A stretch of 56,285 nt of DNA from Flavobacterium sp. AG291. GTDB lineage: Bacteria > Bacteroidota > Bacteroidia > Flavobacteriales > Flavobacteriaceae. Each line of letters starts with the position of its first letter. Position 1 is the first letter of the stretch. The stretch is taken from the NCBI RefSeq assembly GCF_003350375.1, contig NZ_QQAR01000002.1, forward strand, positions 358,397-414,681, given 5' to 3'. A program made the position numbers and the translations under genes. Under the pieces are notes generated by a model, which did no database searches, was not told the origin of the DNA, and saw only the letters and a program-made list of their open reading frames with translations. This document shows, piece by piece, positions 16,463-25,848 of this stretch.

Positions 16463-17851
16463 ATGCACTCAAAAAAACTAACGTTATTCTTCCTGCTCTG
16501 TTCCCTTAGCGGTTTTAGCCAGACAAAGCTTTCGCTAAAGGATGCGGTAGACAAAGGCATTGCCAACTACGGCGTTGTAAAAGCCAAAGAAAGCTATGCC
16601 AAAGCAGCACAGGAAACAGTAAAACAGGCCAAACGTGACTATCTGCCTAATCTGAATCTTTCAGCTCAGCAGGATTACGGTACTGTAAATGGTCAGAATG
16701 GCCCACTTTACGGACTTGGCGGACTTGGAGTAGCCTCATCGGGATTACCACTCGCCGACCAAAACTGGAATGCTGCCTTTGGAGCTCTGTATCTGGTTAA
16801 CATGAACTGGGACTTCTTTACGTTTGGCAGAATGCAACAACGCATTAACATTGCCAAAGCCGATGCCAACAGGCAGCAAAAAGACTTCGAACAAGAACAA
16901 TTTCAGCAAAAGGTAAAAATTGCAGGAGCATATCTAAACCTGCTTGCCAGTCAGCGACTGGAACGCTCTCAGATCAAAAACCTGCAAAGAGCTGAAGTGG
17001 TTCATAAAAATGCAGCTATCAGAGTTAAAAATGGCTTATTAGCCGGCGTAGATTCAACTTTGGCAGCAGCCGAAGTATCACGTGCTAAAATTGCCCTGAA
17101 CCAGATTAAGGAACAGGTTAAGCTACAAAATAATAAACTTGTAGAACTCATGGGGGTTGAACCTGCCGATTTTAATGCCGATACTACATTTGTAGCTGCA
17201 ATACCTAAAGCAGGAATTACAGGTACCAATCAGGCTGACAGCCTTAATAATCCTGTACGCCAGTTCTACAAAAGCAGAATTGAACTGAGTGATACACAAC
17301 TGGGATTGTATAAAAGAGAATACTACCCTACTTTTAGTATGTTTGGTATATTCCAGACAAGGGCTTCAGGATTCAGCAGCAATTATGCTTCAGATCAGAC
17401 AGCTTTTACCCGAAACTACTTTGACGGTATCGACCCAACACGCCAAAACTATCTATTAGGGATTGGTATGACATGGAATCTTACTTCAATTGCACGATCA
17501 TCTAAAAAAGTAAGTTCCCAAAAACTTATTTCACAAGGTCTTAAAGATGAATATCAGGCCGTAGACCTACAGCTTAAAGCACAGGAGGATGCAGCCGATG
17601 TTCGCTTTGATTATGCGATGCAAAATTTCAGCGAAGCACCAAAACAGGTACGCGCAGCACAACAGGCTTATCTGCAACGCACTACACTTTATAACAATGG
17701 CCTTACCAACCTGGTAGATGTCACACAGGCCATGTATACGCTTAACCGCGCTGAGACTGACCGCGATATTATTTATACCAATGTATGGCAGGCATTGCTT
17801 ATGAAAGCTGCTGCAACCGGTGACTTTAACCTTTTTATCAACGAATTCTAA
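16463..17851 (+). CDS. TolC family outer membrane efflux protein
   Basis: The 462-residue precursor has a signal peptide of about 20 residues ending SGFSQ. Two OEP-type repeats rich in Ala, Gln and Lys heptads follow (SLKDAVDKGIANYG near the start, LQLKAQEDAADVRFDYAMQN in the second half). It would form the outer membrane channel of a tripartite pump. The next gene is the RND subunit, 13 bases after its stop. The order TolC, RND, adaptor is the reverse of the common order. Confidence 0.92.
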   Translation: MHSKKLTLFFLLCSLSGFSQTKLSLKDAVDKGIANYGVVKAKESYAKAAQETVKQAKRDYLPNLNLSAQQDYGTVNGQNGPLYGLGGLGVASSGLPLADQNWNAAFGALYLVNMNWDFFTFGRMQQRINIAKADANRQQKDFEQEQFQQKVKIAGAYLNLLASQRLERSQIKNLQRAEVVHKNAAIRVKNGLLAGVDSTLAAAEVSRAKIALNQIKEQVKLQNNKLVELMGVEPADFNADTTFVAAIPKAGITGTNQADSLNNPVRQFYKSRIELSDTQLGLYKREYYPTFSMFGIFQTRASGFSSNYASDQTAFTRNYFDGIDPTRQNYLLGIGMTWNLTSIARSSKKVSSQKLISQGLKDEYQAVDLQLKAQEDAADVRFDYAMQNFSEAPKQVRAAQQAYLQRTTLYNNGLTNLVDVTQAMYTLNRAETDRDIIYTNVWQALLMKAAATGDFNLFINEF

Positions 17852-17864
17852 TTTACTGTTAGAT

Positions 17865-20800
17865 ATGAATTTAATACGTTTTGCACTCCGCAAACCTATC
17901 TCGATACTAGTACTCGTTGCCGGATTATTCTTTTTCGGTATCGGAGCGATCAGGGACGTAAAGGTTGACATCCTACCCAAGATGAACCTTCCTGTTATTT
18001 ACCTTGCACACCCTTTTGGTGGGTACACCCCCGACCAGATGGAATCCTATTTCGCCAAGAACTACATCAACATTATGTTGTTTGCCAATGGTGTAAAATC
18101 GATAGAAACTAAAAACATACAGGGACTTACCCTAATGAAGGTTACCTACTATGAAGATACTAACATGGCTCAGGCAGCTGCCGAGCTAAGTGCCCTGTCA
18201 AACAGGATTCAGGCAGCTTTCCCACCCGGATCGCAACCGCCATTTGTTATCCGTTTTGACGCCTCTTCACTTCCGGTAGGACAATTGGTACTGAGCAGTA
18301 AAACACGTACCAATAATGAGCTTCAGGATTTAGCCAACGTATATGTACGAGCCTCATTTACCTCTATTCCCGGATTACTTTCACCCCCACCGTTTGGAGG
18401 TAGCCCAAGGACAATAGAAATAAATGTGGATCCCGCTCAGCTACGTGCCCATAACCTAACGCCTGACCAGATTGTTGAAGCTATCAGGATAAATAACCAG
18501 ACTGCACCATCGGGTAACGTAAGGATAGGTGACAAAAACTACCTTACACCCACAAACAATACTATAAAAGAAATCAAAGATTTCGAAAAGATTCCTTTGT
18601 TTAAAGTAGGTGTGCAAAACCTTTCTTTGGGAGATGTAGCAACAGTTAAGGATGGCGCCGATGTTACTAACGGATATGCTCTTATAAATGGTAAGCGCTC
18701 TGTATATGTAAGTATTGCTAAAGCTGGTGATGCATCTACCTGGGAAGTAGTAAAAAACCTTAAAGCAAGTCTACCTAAAATACAGAGTACATTACCCGAG
18801 GACGTTAAGATATCTTACGAATTTGATCAATCGGTGTATGTTATAAATTCTGTAAAGAGTTTGATCACTGAAGGTATCATCGGAGCGGTGCTAACCGGGT
18901 TAATGGTAATATTATTCCTTGGCGACCGCAGGGCTGCCCTAATTGTTATTCTTACTATACCTATTTCAGTTATTTCAGGGGTATTATTCCTTAAATTATT
19001 TGGGCAGACAATTAATCTGATGTCCCTGAGCGGGCTTGCGCTTGCCATTGGTATCCTTGTAGATGAGAGTACGGTAACCATTGAGAATATTCACCAGCAC
19101 CTCGATATGGGCAAGCCAAAAGCCCTTGCCATATGGGATGCCTGTAAAGAGATTGCGTTACCTAAGCTATTGATACTACTATGTATCATCGCGGTATTTG
19201 CACCTGCATTTACCATGAAAGGTATACCGGGAGCTCTTTTCCTTCCTTTGGCAATGGCAATAGGATTCTCGATGGTAATATCATTCCTGCTTTCACAAAC
19301 CTTTGTCCCTGTTATGGCTAACTGGCTGATGAAGGCCGGAGGTCACGGAAAAGAACATCCAACAAATGATAAAAATGATTTTGCCGAAAGAGAAGATTAT
19401 GATGACGACGGAAAGTTAAGCCGATTTGAACGTTTTAGAATAGGCTTCATGAAAATGATAGACAAACTAATGCCAAAACGTAAATTTGTTGGTATAACGT
19501 ACCTGATTGGTATATCTGCTTTAGCAGTATTGCTTCTAAACGTTATAGGACAGGATGTATTTCCTAAAGTAAATTCCAGTCAGTTCCAGATAAGAATGCG
19601 TTTAGCAAATGGTACCAGGATAGAACGTACTGAAGAAAAAGCACACGATGTACTTAATGAGATTGAACAAATGGTTGGTAAAGAGCACGTGGGTATATCA
19701 TCAGTTTATGTTGGTACGCACCCATCACTATTCTCTGTATCGCCTATTTATATGTTCATGGCAGGACCACACGAAGCTGTATTTCAGATTGCCCTGAAAG
19801 ATTATCATAATGGAGATATGGATAACTTTAAAGATGAGCTTAGAGCACGTATTAAAAAGAATATCCCTGAAGCGACAATATCATTTGAACCTATAGAACT
19901 TACTGATAAAGTTCTTAGTCAGGGATCGCCTACTCCTGTAGAAATTCGTATTGCAGGAAAAAATAAAAAATTAAATGAGGAATACGCTAACAAAATAATA
20001 GCAGGACTGAAACAAAAAGATTATTTCAGAGATGTACAAATTGCACAGCCTATTCACTACCCTGCCCTTGACATTAATATAGACCGTACAAGAGCTGCAC
20101 AGTTAGGTGTGGATATGAATGATATTTCACGCTCGCTTATCGCATCTACTTCTTCTTCACGTTATACGGAAAAGAATACCTGGATTGATGAAAAAGCAGG
20201 ATTATCATACAGTGTACAGGTACAGGTACCTCTAAATAATATGACATCTAAAAATGATATCAATGAAATTCCTTTACTTAAAAATGCTGTAAGACCTGTA
20301 CTGGGTGATGTTGCGCTGATAACACCTTCTGAAACTCACGGAGAGAACGACAACCTTGGTGCTATGCCTTATATATCAGTAACAGCAAATATTCATCATA
20401 CCGACCTTGGCTCAGCAACAAAAGATGTAAACAAAGTAATTACGGGCCTTGGCGAACTTCCAAGAGGATTGTTTATTGAACCAATCGGCTTAAGTAAAGT
20501 ACTTACCGAAACCATGAGCAGTCTGGAATCGGGACTACTCGTTGCTGTAGTTGTTATCTTCCTTATGCTTTCTGCAAACTTCCAGTCGTTCAGGGTATCA
20601 CTGGTTGTATTAACAACTGTACCTGCGGTAGTACTTGGTGCATTGCTTATGCTGCTTGCTACAGGTTCTACACTTAACCTTCAGTCATATATGGGTATTA
20701 TTATGTCGGTTGGGGTATCTATTGCTAACGCAGTGCTTCTAATTACCAATGCAGAACAACTACGAAGAAAGAATGGTAATGCACTGCAATCTGCAAGAGA

Positions 20801-21077
20801 AGCAGCTTCATTGCGCCTTCGCCCTATCATCATGACATCAGTTGCGATGATTGCCGGTATGCTTCCTATGGCAATAGGCCACGGAGAAGCCGGAGAGCAG
20901 GTATCACCACTTGGCCGTGCAGTTATTGGAGGATTATTGTTCTCTACGTTTGCCGTGCTTATTATCCTTCCGCTGATATTTGCGTGGGCACAGGGCAAGG
21001 CCACTACACAGTCAGTATCTCTTGATCCTGAAGATAAAGAAAGTAAATTTTATGTACCTACTATAGAACACAAATAA
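17865..21077 (+). CDS. RND efflux transporter permease with EF-hand-like loop
   Basis: With the ATG at 17865 the protein has 1070 residues. The upstream in-frame extension overlaps the end of the tolC gene and is rejected. It has the RND pattern of two repeats, each with a first membrane helix, a large periplasmic loop and then five helices. The second-repeat helix 4 motif SYMGIIMSVGVSIANAVLL is clear. The HME-type acidic signature of metal pumps is absent, so drugs, lipids or dyes are more likely substrates. The central cytoplasmic loop contains DYDDDGKLSRFE (residues 511-522), a full match to the EF-hand calcium-binding loop. The adaptor starts 1 base after the stop. Confidence 0.93.
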   Translation: MNLIRFALRKPISILVLVAGLFFFGIGAIRDVKVDILPKMNLPVIYLAHPFGGYTPDQMESYFAKNYINIMLFANGVKSIETKNIQGLTLMKVTYYEDTNMAQAAAELSALSNRIQAAFPPGSQPPFVIRFDASSLPVGQLVLSSKTRTNNELQDLANVYVRASFTSIPGLLSPPPFGGSPRTIEINVDPAQLRAHNLTPDQIVEAIRINNQTAPSGNVRIGDKNYLTPTNNTIKEIKDFEKIPLFKVGVQNLSLGDVATVKDGADVTNGYALINGKRSVYVSIAKAGDASTWEVVKNLKASLPKIQSTLPEDVKISYEFDQSVYVINSVKSLITEGIIGAVLTGLMVILFLGDRRAALIVILTIPISVISGVLFLKLFGQTINLMSLSGLALAIGILVDESTVTIENIHQHLDMGKPKALAIWDACKEIALPKLLILLCIIAVFAPAFTMKGIPGALFLPLAMAIGFSMVISFLLSQTFVPVMANWLMKAGGHGKEHPTNDKNDFAEREDYDDDGKLSRFERFRIGFMKMIDKLMPKRKFVGITYLIGISALAVLLLNVIGQDVFPKVNSSQFQIRMRLANGTRIERTEEKAHDVLNEIEQMVGKEHVGISSVYVGTHPSLFSVSPIYMFMAGPHEAVFQIALKDYHNGDMDNFKDELRARIKKNIPEATISFEPIELTDKVLSQGSPTPVEIRIAGKNKKLNEEYANKIIAGLKQKDYFRDVQIAQPIHYPALDINIDRTRAAQLGVDMNDISRSLIASTSSSRYTEKNTWIDEKAGLSYSVQVQVPLNNMTSKNDINEIPLLKNAVRPVLGDVALITPSETHGENDNLGAMPYISVTANIHHTDLGSATKDVNKVITGLGELPRGLFIEPIGLSKVLTETMSSLESGLLVAVVVIFLMLSANFQSFRVSLVVLTTVPAVVLGALLMLLATGSTLNLQSYMGIIMSVGVSIANAVLLITNAEQLRRKNGNALQSAREAASLRLRPIIMTSVAMIAGMLPMAIGHGEAGEQVSPLGRAVIGGLLFSTFAVLIILPLIFAWAQGKATTQSVSLDPEDKESKFYVPTIEHK
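19395..19430 (+). other. EF-hand-like calcium loop inside the RND permease
   Basis: Twelve codons encode DYDDDGKLSRFE. Positions 1, 3, 5 and 12 are acidic ligands, position 6 is Gly and position 8 is Leu, as in the canonical EF-hand loop. It lies in the loop between the two membrane halves, predicted to face the cytoplasm. Confidence 0.6.
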
Positions 21078-21078
21078 A

Positions 21079-22158
21079 ATGAAAAAGACATTCATCCCAA
21101 CAGCATTATTGCTGGCAGCAATCCTACTCAACAGTTGCGGCGAGGAAAAAAAAGAAGCAGTACCTTTTGATACTGCCCCGGTTATAGAAACATTCGACCT
21201 TAAAAAAGAAAAATTATCATCTGAAATCAGCTTGCCTGCAGAGTTATCAGGTTTCCGACAGGTAGACCTTTATGCTAAAGTTGCCAGCTATGTAAAAGAA
21301 TTAAAGGTAGATATAGGTTCTCAGGTTACTGAAGGACAACTATTAATACAACTTGAAGCACCAGAGATAAGCTCTCAGCTTGCTGCTGCACAATCAAGAC
21401 TTCATTCACTCGAAGCTGTTTACACCGGTAGTAACGCCAACTATAACCGTTTCCTCGAAACAAGCAAAGTTGAAGGTACTATTTCTAAAAATGACCTCGA
21501 TCAGGCATTGGCCCGTAAAAGTTCTGACTATGCACAGCTACAGGCTGCAAGGGCTGCCGTACGTGAGATACAGGTTAATCAAAGTTATTTACAAATACGA
21601 GCACCTTTTACCGGAATAGTGACTGCACGTAATGTAAATACCGGTGCCTATGTAGGGCCTTCAGGAAAAGGATCGGATTTGCCACTACTTACAGTTCAGG
21701 ACCAAAAGAAATTGAGACTGGCGGTATCAGTTCCCGAAATGTATACCGGCTACCTGAAAAATGGTGACGAGATTGGTTTCAACGTTCGCTCACTTCCTAA
21801 TGATAACTTTAAAGCCAAAATACAACGTATGTCTGGCGCCTTAGACCTTAGGCTACGTTCTGAGCGTGTAGAGATGGACGTTATCAATAATGATAACAAA
21901 CTTTTACCGGGAATGGTGGCAGAAGTCCTTCTTCCGCTTAAAGCACAGGACAGCACATTTGTAGTACCTAAATCTGCTGTAATCAATACTTCTGAAGGAG
22001 TATTTGTTATACGCGTAAAAGACAACAAAACACAACGTGTTGAAGTGAAAAAAGGCCGTGAAACTGCCGAAAGTGTAGAGATTTTCGGAGCACTTGATGC
22101 TAATGACAAGTTAGTTAAGGCTGCCAGCGAAGAATTAAAAGACGGTACGAAAATATAA
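21079..22158 (+). CDS. Periplasmic adaptor (HlyD/MFP) lipoprotein of RND pump
   Basis: This 359-residue protein has a lipoprotein signal peptide with lipobox LLNSC (Cys about 20). It shows the adaptor layout: beta-barrel start, lipoyl half (VDLYAKVASYVKELKVDIGSQV split at the glycine), an alpha-helical hairpin about 90-150, and the second lipoyl half (LQIRAPFTGIVTARNVNTG). It links the RND permease to the TolC channel. It is the last gene of the operon and a strong terminator follows. Confidence 0.93.
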   Translation: MKKTFIPTALLLAAILLNSCGEEKKEAVPFDTAPVIETFDLKKEKLSSEISLPAELSGFRQVDLYAKVASYVKELKVDIGSQVTEGQLLIQLEAPEISSQLAAAQSRLHSLEAVYTGSNANYNRFLETSKVEGTISKNDLDQALARKSSDYAQLQAARAAVREIQVNQSYLQIRAPFTGIVTARNVNTGAYVGPSGKGSDLPLLTVQDQKKLRLAVSVPEMYTGYLKNGDEIGFNVRSLPNDNFKAKIQRMSGALDLRLRSERVEMDVINNDNKLLPGMVAEVLLPLKAQDSTFVVPKSAVINTSEGVFVIRVKDNKTQRVEVKKGRETAESVEIFGALDANDKLVKAASEELKDGTKI

Positions 22159-22198
22159 AGTATTAATCAGGATTTTCTCCAGGTTATTTTGTTTGGTA

Positions 22199-22240
22199 GA
22201 ATCCCCGGAAAGCTATGCTTTTCGGGGATTCATATTTTAA
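22199..22240 (+). terminator. Strong intrinsic terminator of the RND operon
   Basis: The arms GAATCCCCGGAAAGC (22199-22213) and GCTTTTCGGGGATTC (22217-22231) have a TAT loop and one G-T pair. A T-rich tail follows. Confidence 0.85.
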
Positions 22241-22244
22241 AATA

Positions 22245-22272
22245 AAAGGATAACCATTACTGATTATCCTTT
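22245..22272. terminator. Second hairpin between convergent genes
   Basis: The arms AAAGGATAA (22245-22253) and TTATCCTTT (22264-22272). The A run on its left serves the minus-strand gene ending at 22303. Confidence 0.7.
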
Positions 22273-22302
22273 AGCCGAATTAATTAACCCTATATAGTTT
22301 CT

Positions 22303-22689
22303 TTATATGAATTTATAACCTATACCAAATGTCCATATCTGTTTGTTTTTACTATCATAACCATAGTATGGTGTTATCAACATCCAACGGTTGTACTCAA
22401 CTATTGGCGAAACAGCAAGACGTGGCACGGCTTTATCATCTGTTATAAAAAGTGATGGGAAAGCTCCCACTCCTACTTTAAACTTTTTAGTAAACTTATA
22501 TTTTAAACTCGGTCCTCCAACGTTTATACCTAATGCTTTACTCCCGTATGACATAGCCAGTAAACCATCAAAACCGGCTTCAACATTCTTTATTTTTTTT
22601 GGCTGTTCTGTCACCTCAGGAGCTGTTTCCTGAGCATAGCTGCCTAATGCTATAAAACATGACAGCATAACAAATCTTATATTTTTCAT
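22303..22689 (-). CDS. Small exported protein, possible outer-membrane or periplasmic beta protein
   Basis: This 128-residue precursor has a signal peptide ending about GSYAQ (residue 19). The mature part is rich in alternating hydrophobic and charged residues with many Tyr and Gly (KYKFTKKFKVGVGAFPSL, WMLITPYYGYD, WTFGIGYKFI) and ends in an aromatic residue followed by Ile, so a small beta-barrel is plausible. No family is recognised. It starts 3 bases after the antiporter stop, so it is in the same transcript. Confidence 0.75.
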   Translation of the reverse strand: MKNIRFVMLSCFIALGSYAQETAPEVTEQPKKIKNVEAGFDGLLAMSYGSKALGINVGGPSLKYKFTKKFKVGVGAFPSLFITDDKAVPRLAVSPIVEYNRWMLITPYYGYDSKNKQIWTFGIGYKFI

Positions 22690-22692
22690 TGC

Positions 22693-24966
22693 TTATTTCT
22701 GAATAATAAGAAGAGAAGGTGTATCGTTAAGCCATGGACTGCGCGATTCTACAAGCTTTTTCCAGCTGTCTACACTTATTATCATCAAATCCTGCTGCTG
22801 AAGGAATTCTTTTTCGAGCGTACGCTGACTAATCAGTTTGATATGATTTGGCACATTGTGTTCAATACTGCGGATAGTTTCCTTAATCTCAGCATTATTT
22901 TTTATGGAGCCTTCAGCATCTAAAACAGTAACCTGAGCACCTACATTACTTATTAGTTTTTGAGCATATTCTATAAGAAATGCGTCGTCAACGTCAAAAA
23001 TAGTTACAAAAACCCTATCAGCACTTTGAAATTCTTTATCAACTAAAATCCCAACCGGAGCTTCACTTTTTGATAATATATGCTGAGTACGTTCATCAAA
23101 AGGAGAGTTTTCAAAAAGTTTCTCTTTACCCGTAATTGTATTCACTAAGCTTTCAGGATTTATTATTCTTGTGGTAAAGCCTAATATTTTTCCCAAAAGT
23201 GTTCCTTCAAAGATGCTCTGTCCTATTCCTACAAGAACCAGATCAAATTGTCCCTTATTAGCTACAGTAGCAATATCACTATCAATATCTGTCGAAGCTT
23301 TAAAAAGTGTTGTTACCTTTTGCCCAAGTTCATCAGCTTCTGCAAGTACAGGTTTAAAGCTTTCCTTTTCATATTCTTCCAGATTAAAAGTATGAATCTC
23401 ACTGCTGGGCAAAATATGCATTGCGGTAAGCATAGCGTTACTACGCATTTTTTTTACCAATGCATTACCTAATCTAAGCAACGACTTCCCATTCTCAGGA
23501 CTATCAAAAGAAACCAATACCTTAAATTTACTTTCCTGTCTTATTTCGGTTGGAATGTAATTTTTCTTCCTGTTATAAATATATCCAATTAAATCAAGCG
23601 CAGGCCCTGTCATAAATGTTGTAGCCAATGCCATGATAACCATCATGGAGAAAATTTCTGCTGAGAGCACCCCAAGGTCATAACCTATATTAAGTACTAT
23701 AAGCTCCATAAGACCTCTTGTATTCATAAGTGCACCTATGGTAAAACTATCCCTCCAATTTTGTCCGACAAATCTGGCTGTAATGGCACTCCCAACAAAT
23801 TTACCTACAACAGCTACAGCAATAATAAGCCCGCAAACTTTCCATAGGTATGGATCATCCAAAAGCCCTATCTGGGTACGAAGCCCTGTAAACACAAAGA
23901 ATAAAGGTAACAGCATTACCTGCGATACATCTTCAACCTTTTCGATAAAAATATTCCTGAAACGCATATTCTCAGGCATGATGGCACCAGCCATAAATGC
24001 TCCAAACAATGCATGAATACCGATAAGCTCTGTTGCATAAGATGATATTAAGAGCGTAAGAAAAAATATAGCTATAACCGATTTAGAAAGTGTCTCTTTA
24101 TTAGTATAAAGTTCGCCAATACGTTTAAGAAAAGGTTTAACCACCAAAAGCATAAGACCTACATAAGCAATTGATAAGCCTATGATATATAATGAGCTTA
24201 TAAATGAACCTGCTTTTACAATAGCAATTACAGCAGCCAATATACACCAGGCTGTAACATCATCGGCAGCAGCACAGGTTATAACCATTGCTCCAATTTT
24301 TGTACGATGCAACCCCCTTTCCTGAACAATACGGGCTAGTACAGGAAATGCAGTTATACTCATTGCAATACCGAGAAATAATCCAAAAGAGGAAAAAGCA
24401 ACACCTTCAGGAGCAAAATCCCTGTAAATGAAATAGGCAAGTATTATACCTAATGTAAATGGAATTATAATACTGGCGTGGCTTATTACTACGGCATCTT
24501 TTGCTTTGTTCTTTAGTACGCTAAGATCAAGTTCCATACCAACCACATACATGAAAAATATAAGCCCAATTTGACTAAGAAACTGAAGATTACCCAAAGA
24601 TTTATCAGGAAAAAGTAATGCTGAATATTCCGGAAAAATAGTTCCTACAAGTGATGGCCCCAAAACAATACCGGCTATCATTTCTCCAATAACAGTTGGC
24701 TGTCCTATTTTACGGCATATCCATCCAAAAAAACGGGCTACAAATATTATTGTTATAATCTGCACAAGTAATAGTGCAAGCGGATGCGTTAAATTATGTA
24801 ACAAGGAGTCCAAAAAATCCTGCCATTGTCCATGTCCGGAAGTTTTATCAATTATATTTTGTCCTTCCTCGAGTTTTTTACCATTCTTAAGAGCCCAGTA
24901 AATTAACGATGAGAAAAAAGCGACTACAACTATATAAAAGAGGCTTGTTTTGAATTTTTTAATCAT
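22693..24966 (-). CDS. CPA2 cation:proton antiporter with C-terminal USP-like domain
   Basis: This 757-residue protein has a first helix and a luminal loop, then about 12 membrane helices in residues 55-455. Residues in ACAADDVTAWCILA carry the paired Asp typical of Na+ or K+/H+ antiporters of the CPA2 group, and LGPSLVG and SITAFPVLARI are family motifs. The C-terminal about 290 residues read as a pair of universal-stress-like folds (FKVLVSFDSPENGKSLLRLG, LVLVGIGQSIFEGTLLG). It probably exchanges K+ or Na+ for protons in the inner membrane. It lies downstream of a thioredoxin-rhodanese-LytTR run. Confidence 0.9.
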   Translation of the reverse strand: MIKKFKTSLFYIVVVAFFSSLIYWALKNGKKLEEGQNIIDKTSGHGQWQDFLDSLLHNLTHPLALLLVQIITIIFVARFFGWICRKIGQPTVIGEMIAGIVLGPSLVGTIFPEYSALLFPDKSLGNLQFLSQIGLIFFMYVVGMELDLSVLKNKAKDAVVISHASIIIPFTLGIILAYFIYRDFAPEGVAFSSFGLFLGIAMSITAFPVLARIVQERGLHRTKIGAMVITCAAADDVTAWCILAAVIAIVKAGSFISSLYIIGLSIAYVGLMLLVVKPFLKRIGELYTNKETLSKSVIAIFFLTLLISSYATELIGIHALFGAFMAGAIMPENMRFRNIFIEKVEDVSQVMLLPLFFVFTGLRTQIGLLDDPYLWKVCGLIIAVAVVGKFVGSAITARFVGQNWRDSFTIGALMNTRGLMELIVLNIGYDLGVLSAEIFSMMVIMALATTFMTGPALDLIGYIYNRKKNYIPTEIRQESKFKVLVSFDSPENGKSLLRLGNALVKKMRSNAMLTAMHILPSSEIHTFNLEEYEKESFKPVLAEADELGQKVTTLFKASTDIDSDIATVANKGQFDLVLVGIGQSIFEGTLLGKILGFTTRIINPESLVNTITGKEKLFENSPFDERTQHILSKSEAPVGILVDKEFQSADRVFVTIFDVDDAFLIEYAQKLISNVGAQVTVLDAEGSIKNNAEIKETIRSIEHNVPNHIKLISQRTLEKEFLQQQDLMIISVDSWKKLVESRSPWLNDTPSLLIIQK

Positions 24967-24995
24967 TTGTTTTTTGGCAAGTTGTTTATAAGCCG

Positions 24996-25025
24996 CAAAA
25001 CTACACAGAAATAAGGACTTAACAA
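24996..25025 (-). promoter_or_regulatory. Promoter of the antiporter gene (-33/-7)
   Basis: On the minus strand, TTG (25023-25025) is followed 19 bases later by TAGTTTTG (24996-25003). Both elements match the Bacteroidota pattern at good spacing. Confidence 0.55.
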
Positions 25026-25128
25026 GATATTAACAGTCAGGCTTAAATTTTTTGTAATATAATGGATAAATTATGTAATAAAATAGATGAGATGTGAGAT
25101 AATAGACGTTAGATCTCTAAGATAATTC

Positions 25129-25848
25129 TCAATTCTTAACCCGCTTCATGAAATCATTACGATAAATCTCGCTCAGAGGGAAAGTAAAATGTTTACCATC
25201 CGGATGTACCATATCTGCAACTATCTCATCATGGCTGAAAAACTGCACATGTCTTAGGGCAATAACAGCTTTTTTATTTATACGGCAAAACTCAGCCGCA
25301 GGAAGCATTTCCAGTAATTTTTCAAAAGAAATGTTCTTTACAGTAGTTTTAGAGCCATCATTTAAAAACAGTATTTTGTCACGGCTGTCAATAGTAGATG
25401 TAACCATACAGAATATTTTCCCTGTATTTATTAATGCTTTCCCCTTATCGGTATTAAGCTGGATTTGTTTTGTCACCTCAGCAGGTATCGCCATACGGGC
25501 TGCAACTTTTTGCACAGCCTGAAGCAGGCGTTCCTGTTTAACAGGTTTAACAACATAATCTACCGCATCACGGTCAAAAGCATCAACCGCAAAGTTTTTA
25601 TAAGCCGTAGTAAAAATAACTGCTTTTCCTTTAATGGCATCTGCCACCTGCAAACCGTTCATACCAGGCATTTCAATATCTGTGATAAGCAAATCAAAAT
25701 CGAGCGATTGCCACTCATTTAAAAGAGCATCAGGGCTATTGAAGGCTTTTACAACCTCAAGTTCTTCCATCTGTTCGCATATCATTTTTAAAAAAGCCAA
25801 TCCCGGAAGCTCATCATCAAGTAGTAAGCATTTTATTTTTGTGTTCAA
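25129..25848 (-). CDS. LytTR family response regulator with TTG start
   Basis: This 239-residue protein has a receiver with acidic pocket DDE at 11-13, Asp 57 (LITDIEMPGMNG) and a C-terminal LytTR-like domain that is more diverged than the other copy in the window. No in-frame ATG lies before the receiver: upstream codons reach a stop two codons before, so TTG at 25848 is the only reasonable start. The gene overlaps the kinase end by 32 bases, which suggests coupled translation at low efficiency. The likely target is the antiporter gene downstream. Confidence 0.88.
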   Translation of the reverse strand: MNTKIKCLLLDDELPGLAFLKMICEQMEELEVVKAFNSPDALLNEWQSLDFDLLITDIEMPGMNGLQVADAIKGKAVIFTTAYKNFAVDAFDRDAVDYVVKPVKQERLLQAVQKVAARMAIPAEVTKQIQLNTDKGKALINTGKIFCMVTSTIDSRDKILFLNDGSKTTVKNISFEKLLEMLPAAEFCRINKKAVIALRHVQFFSHDEIVADMVHPDGKHFTFPLSEIYRNDFMKRVKN

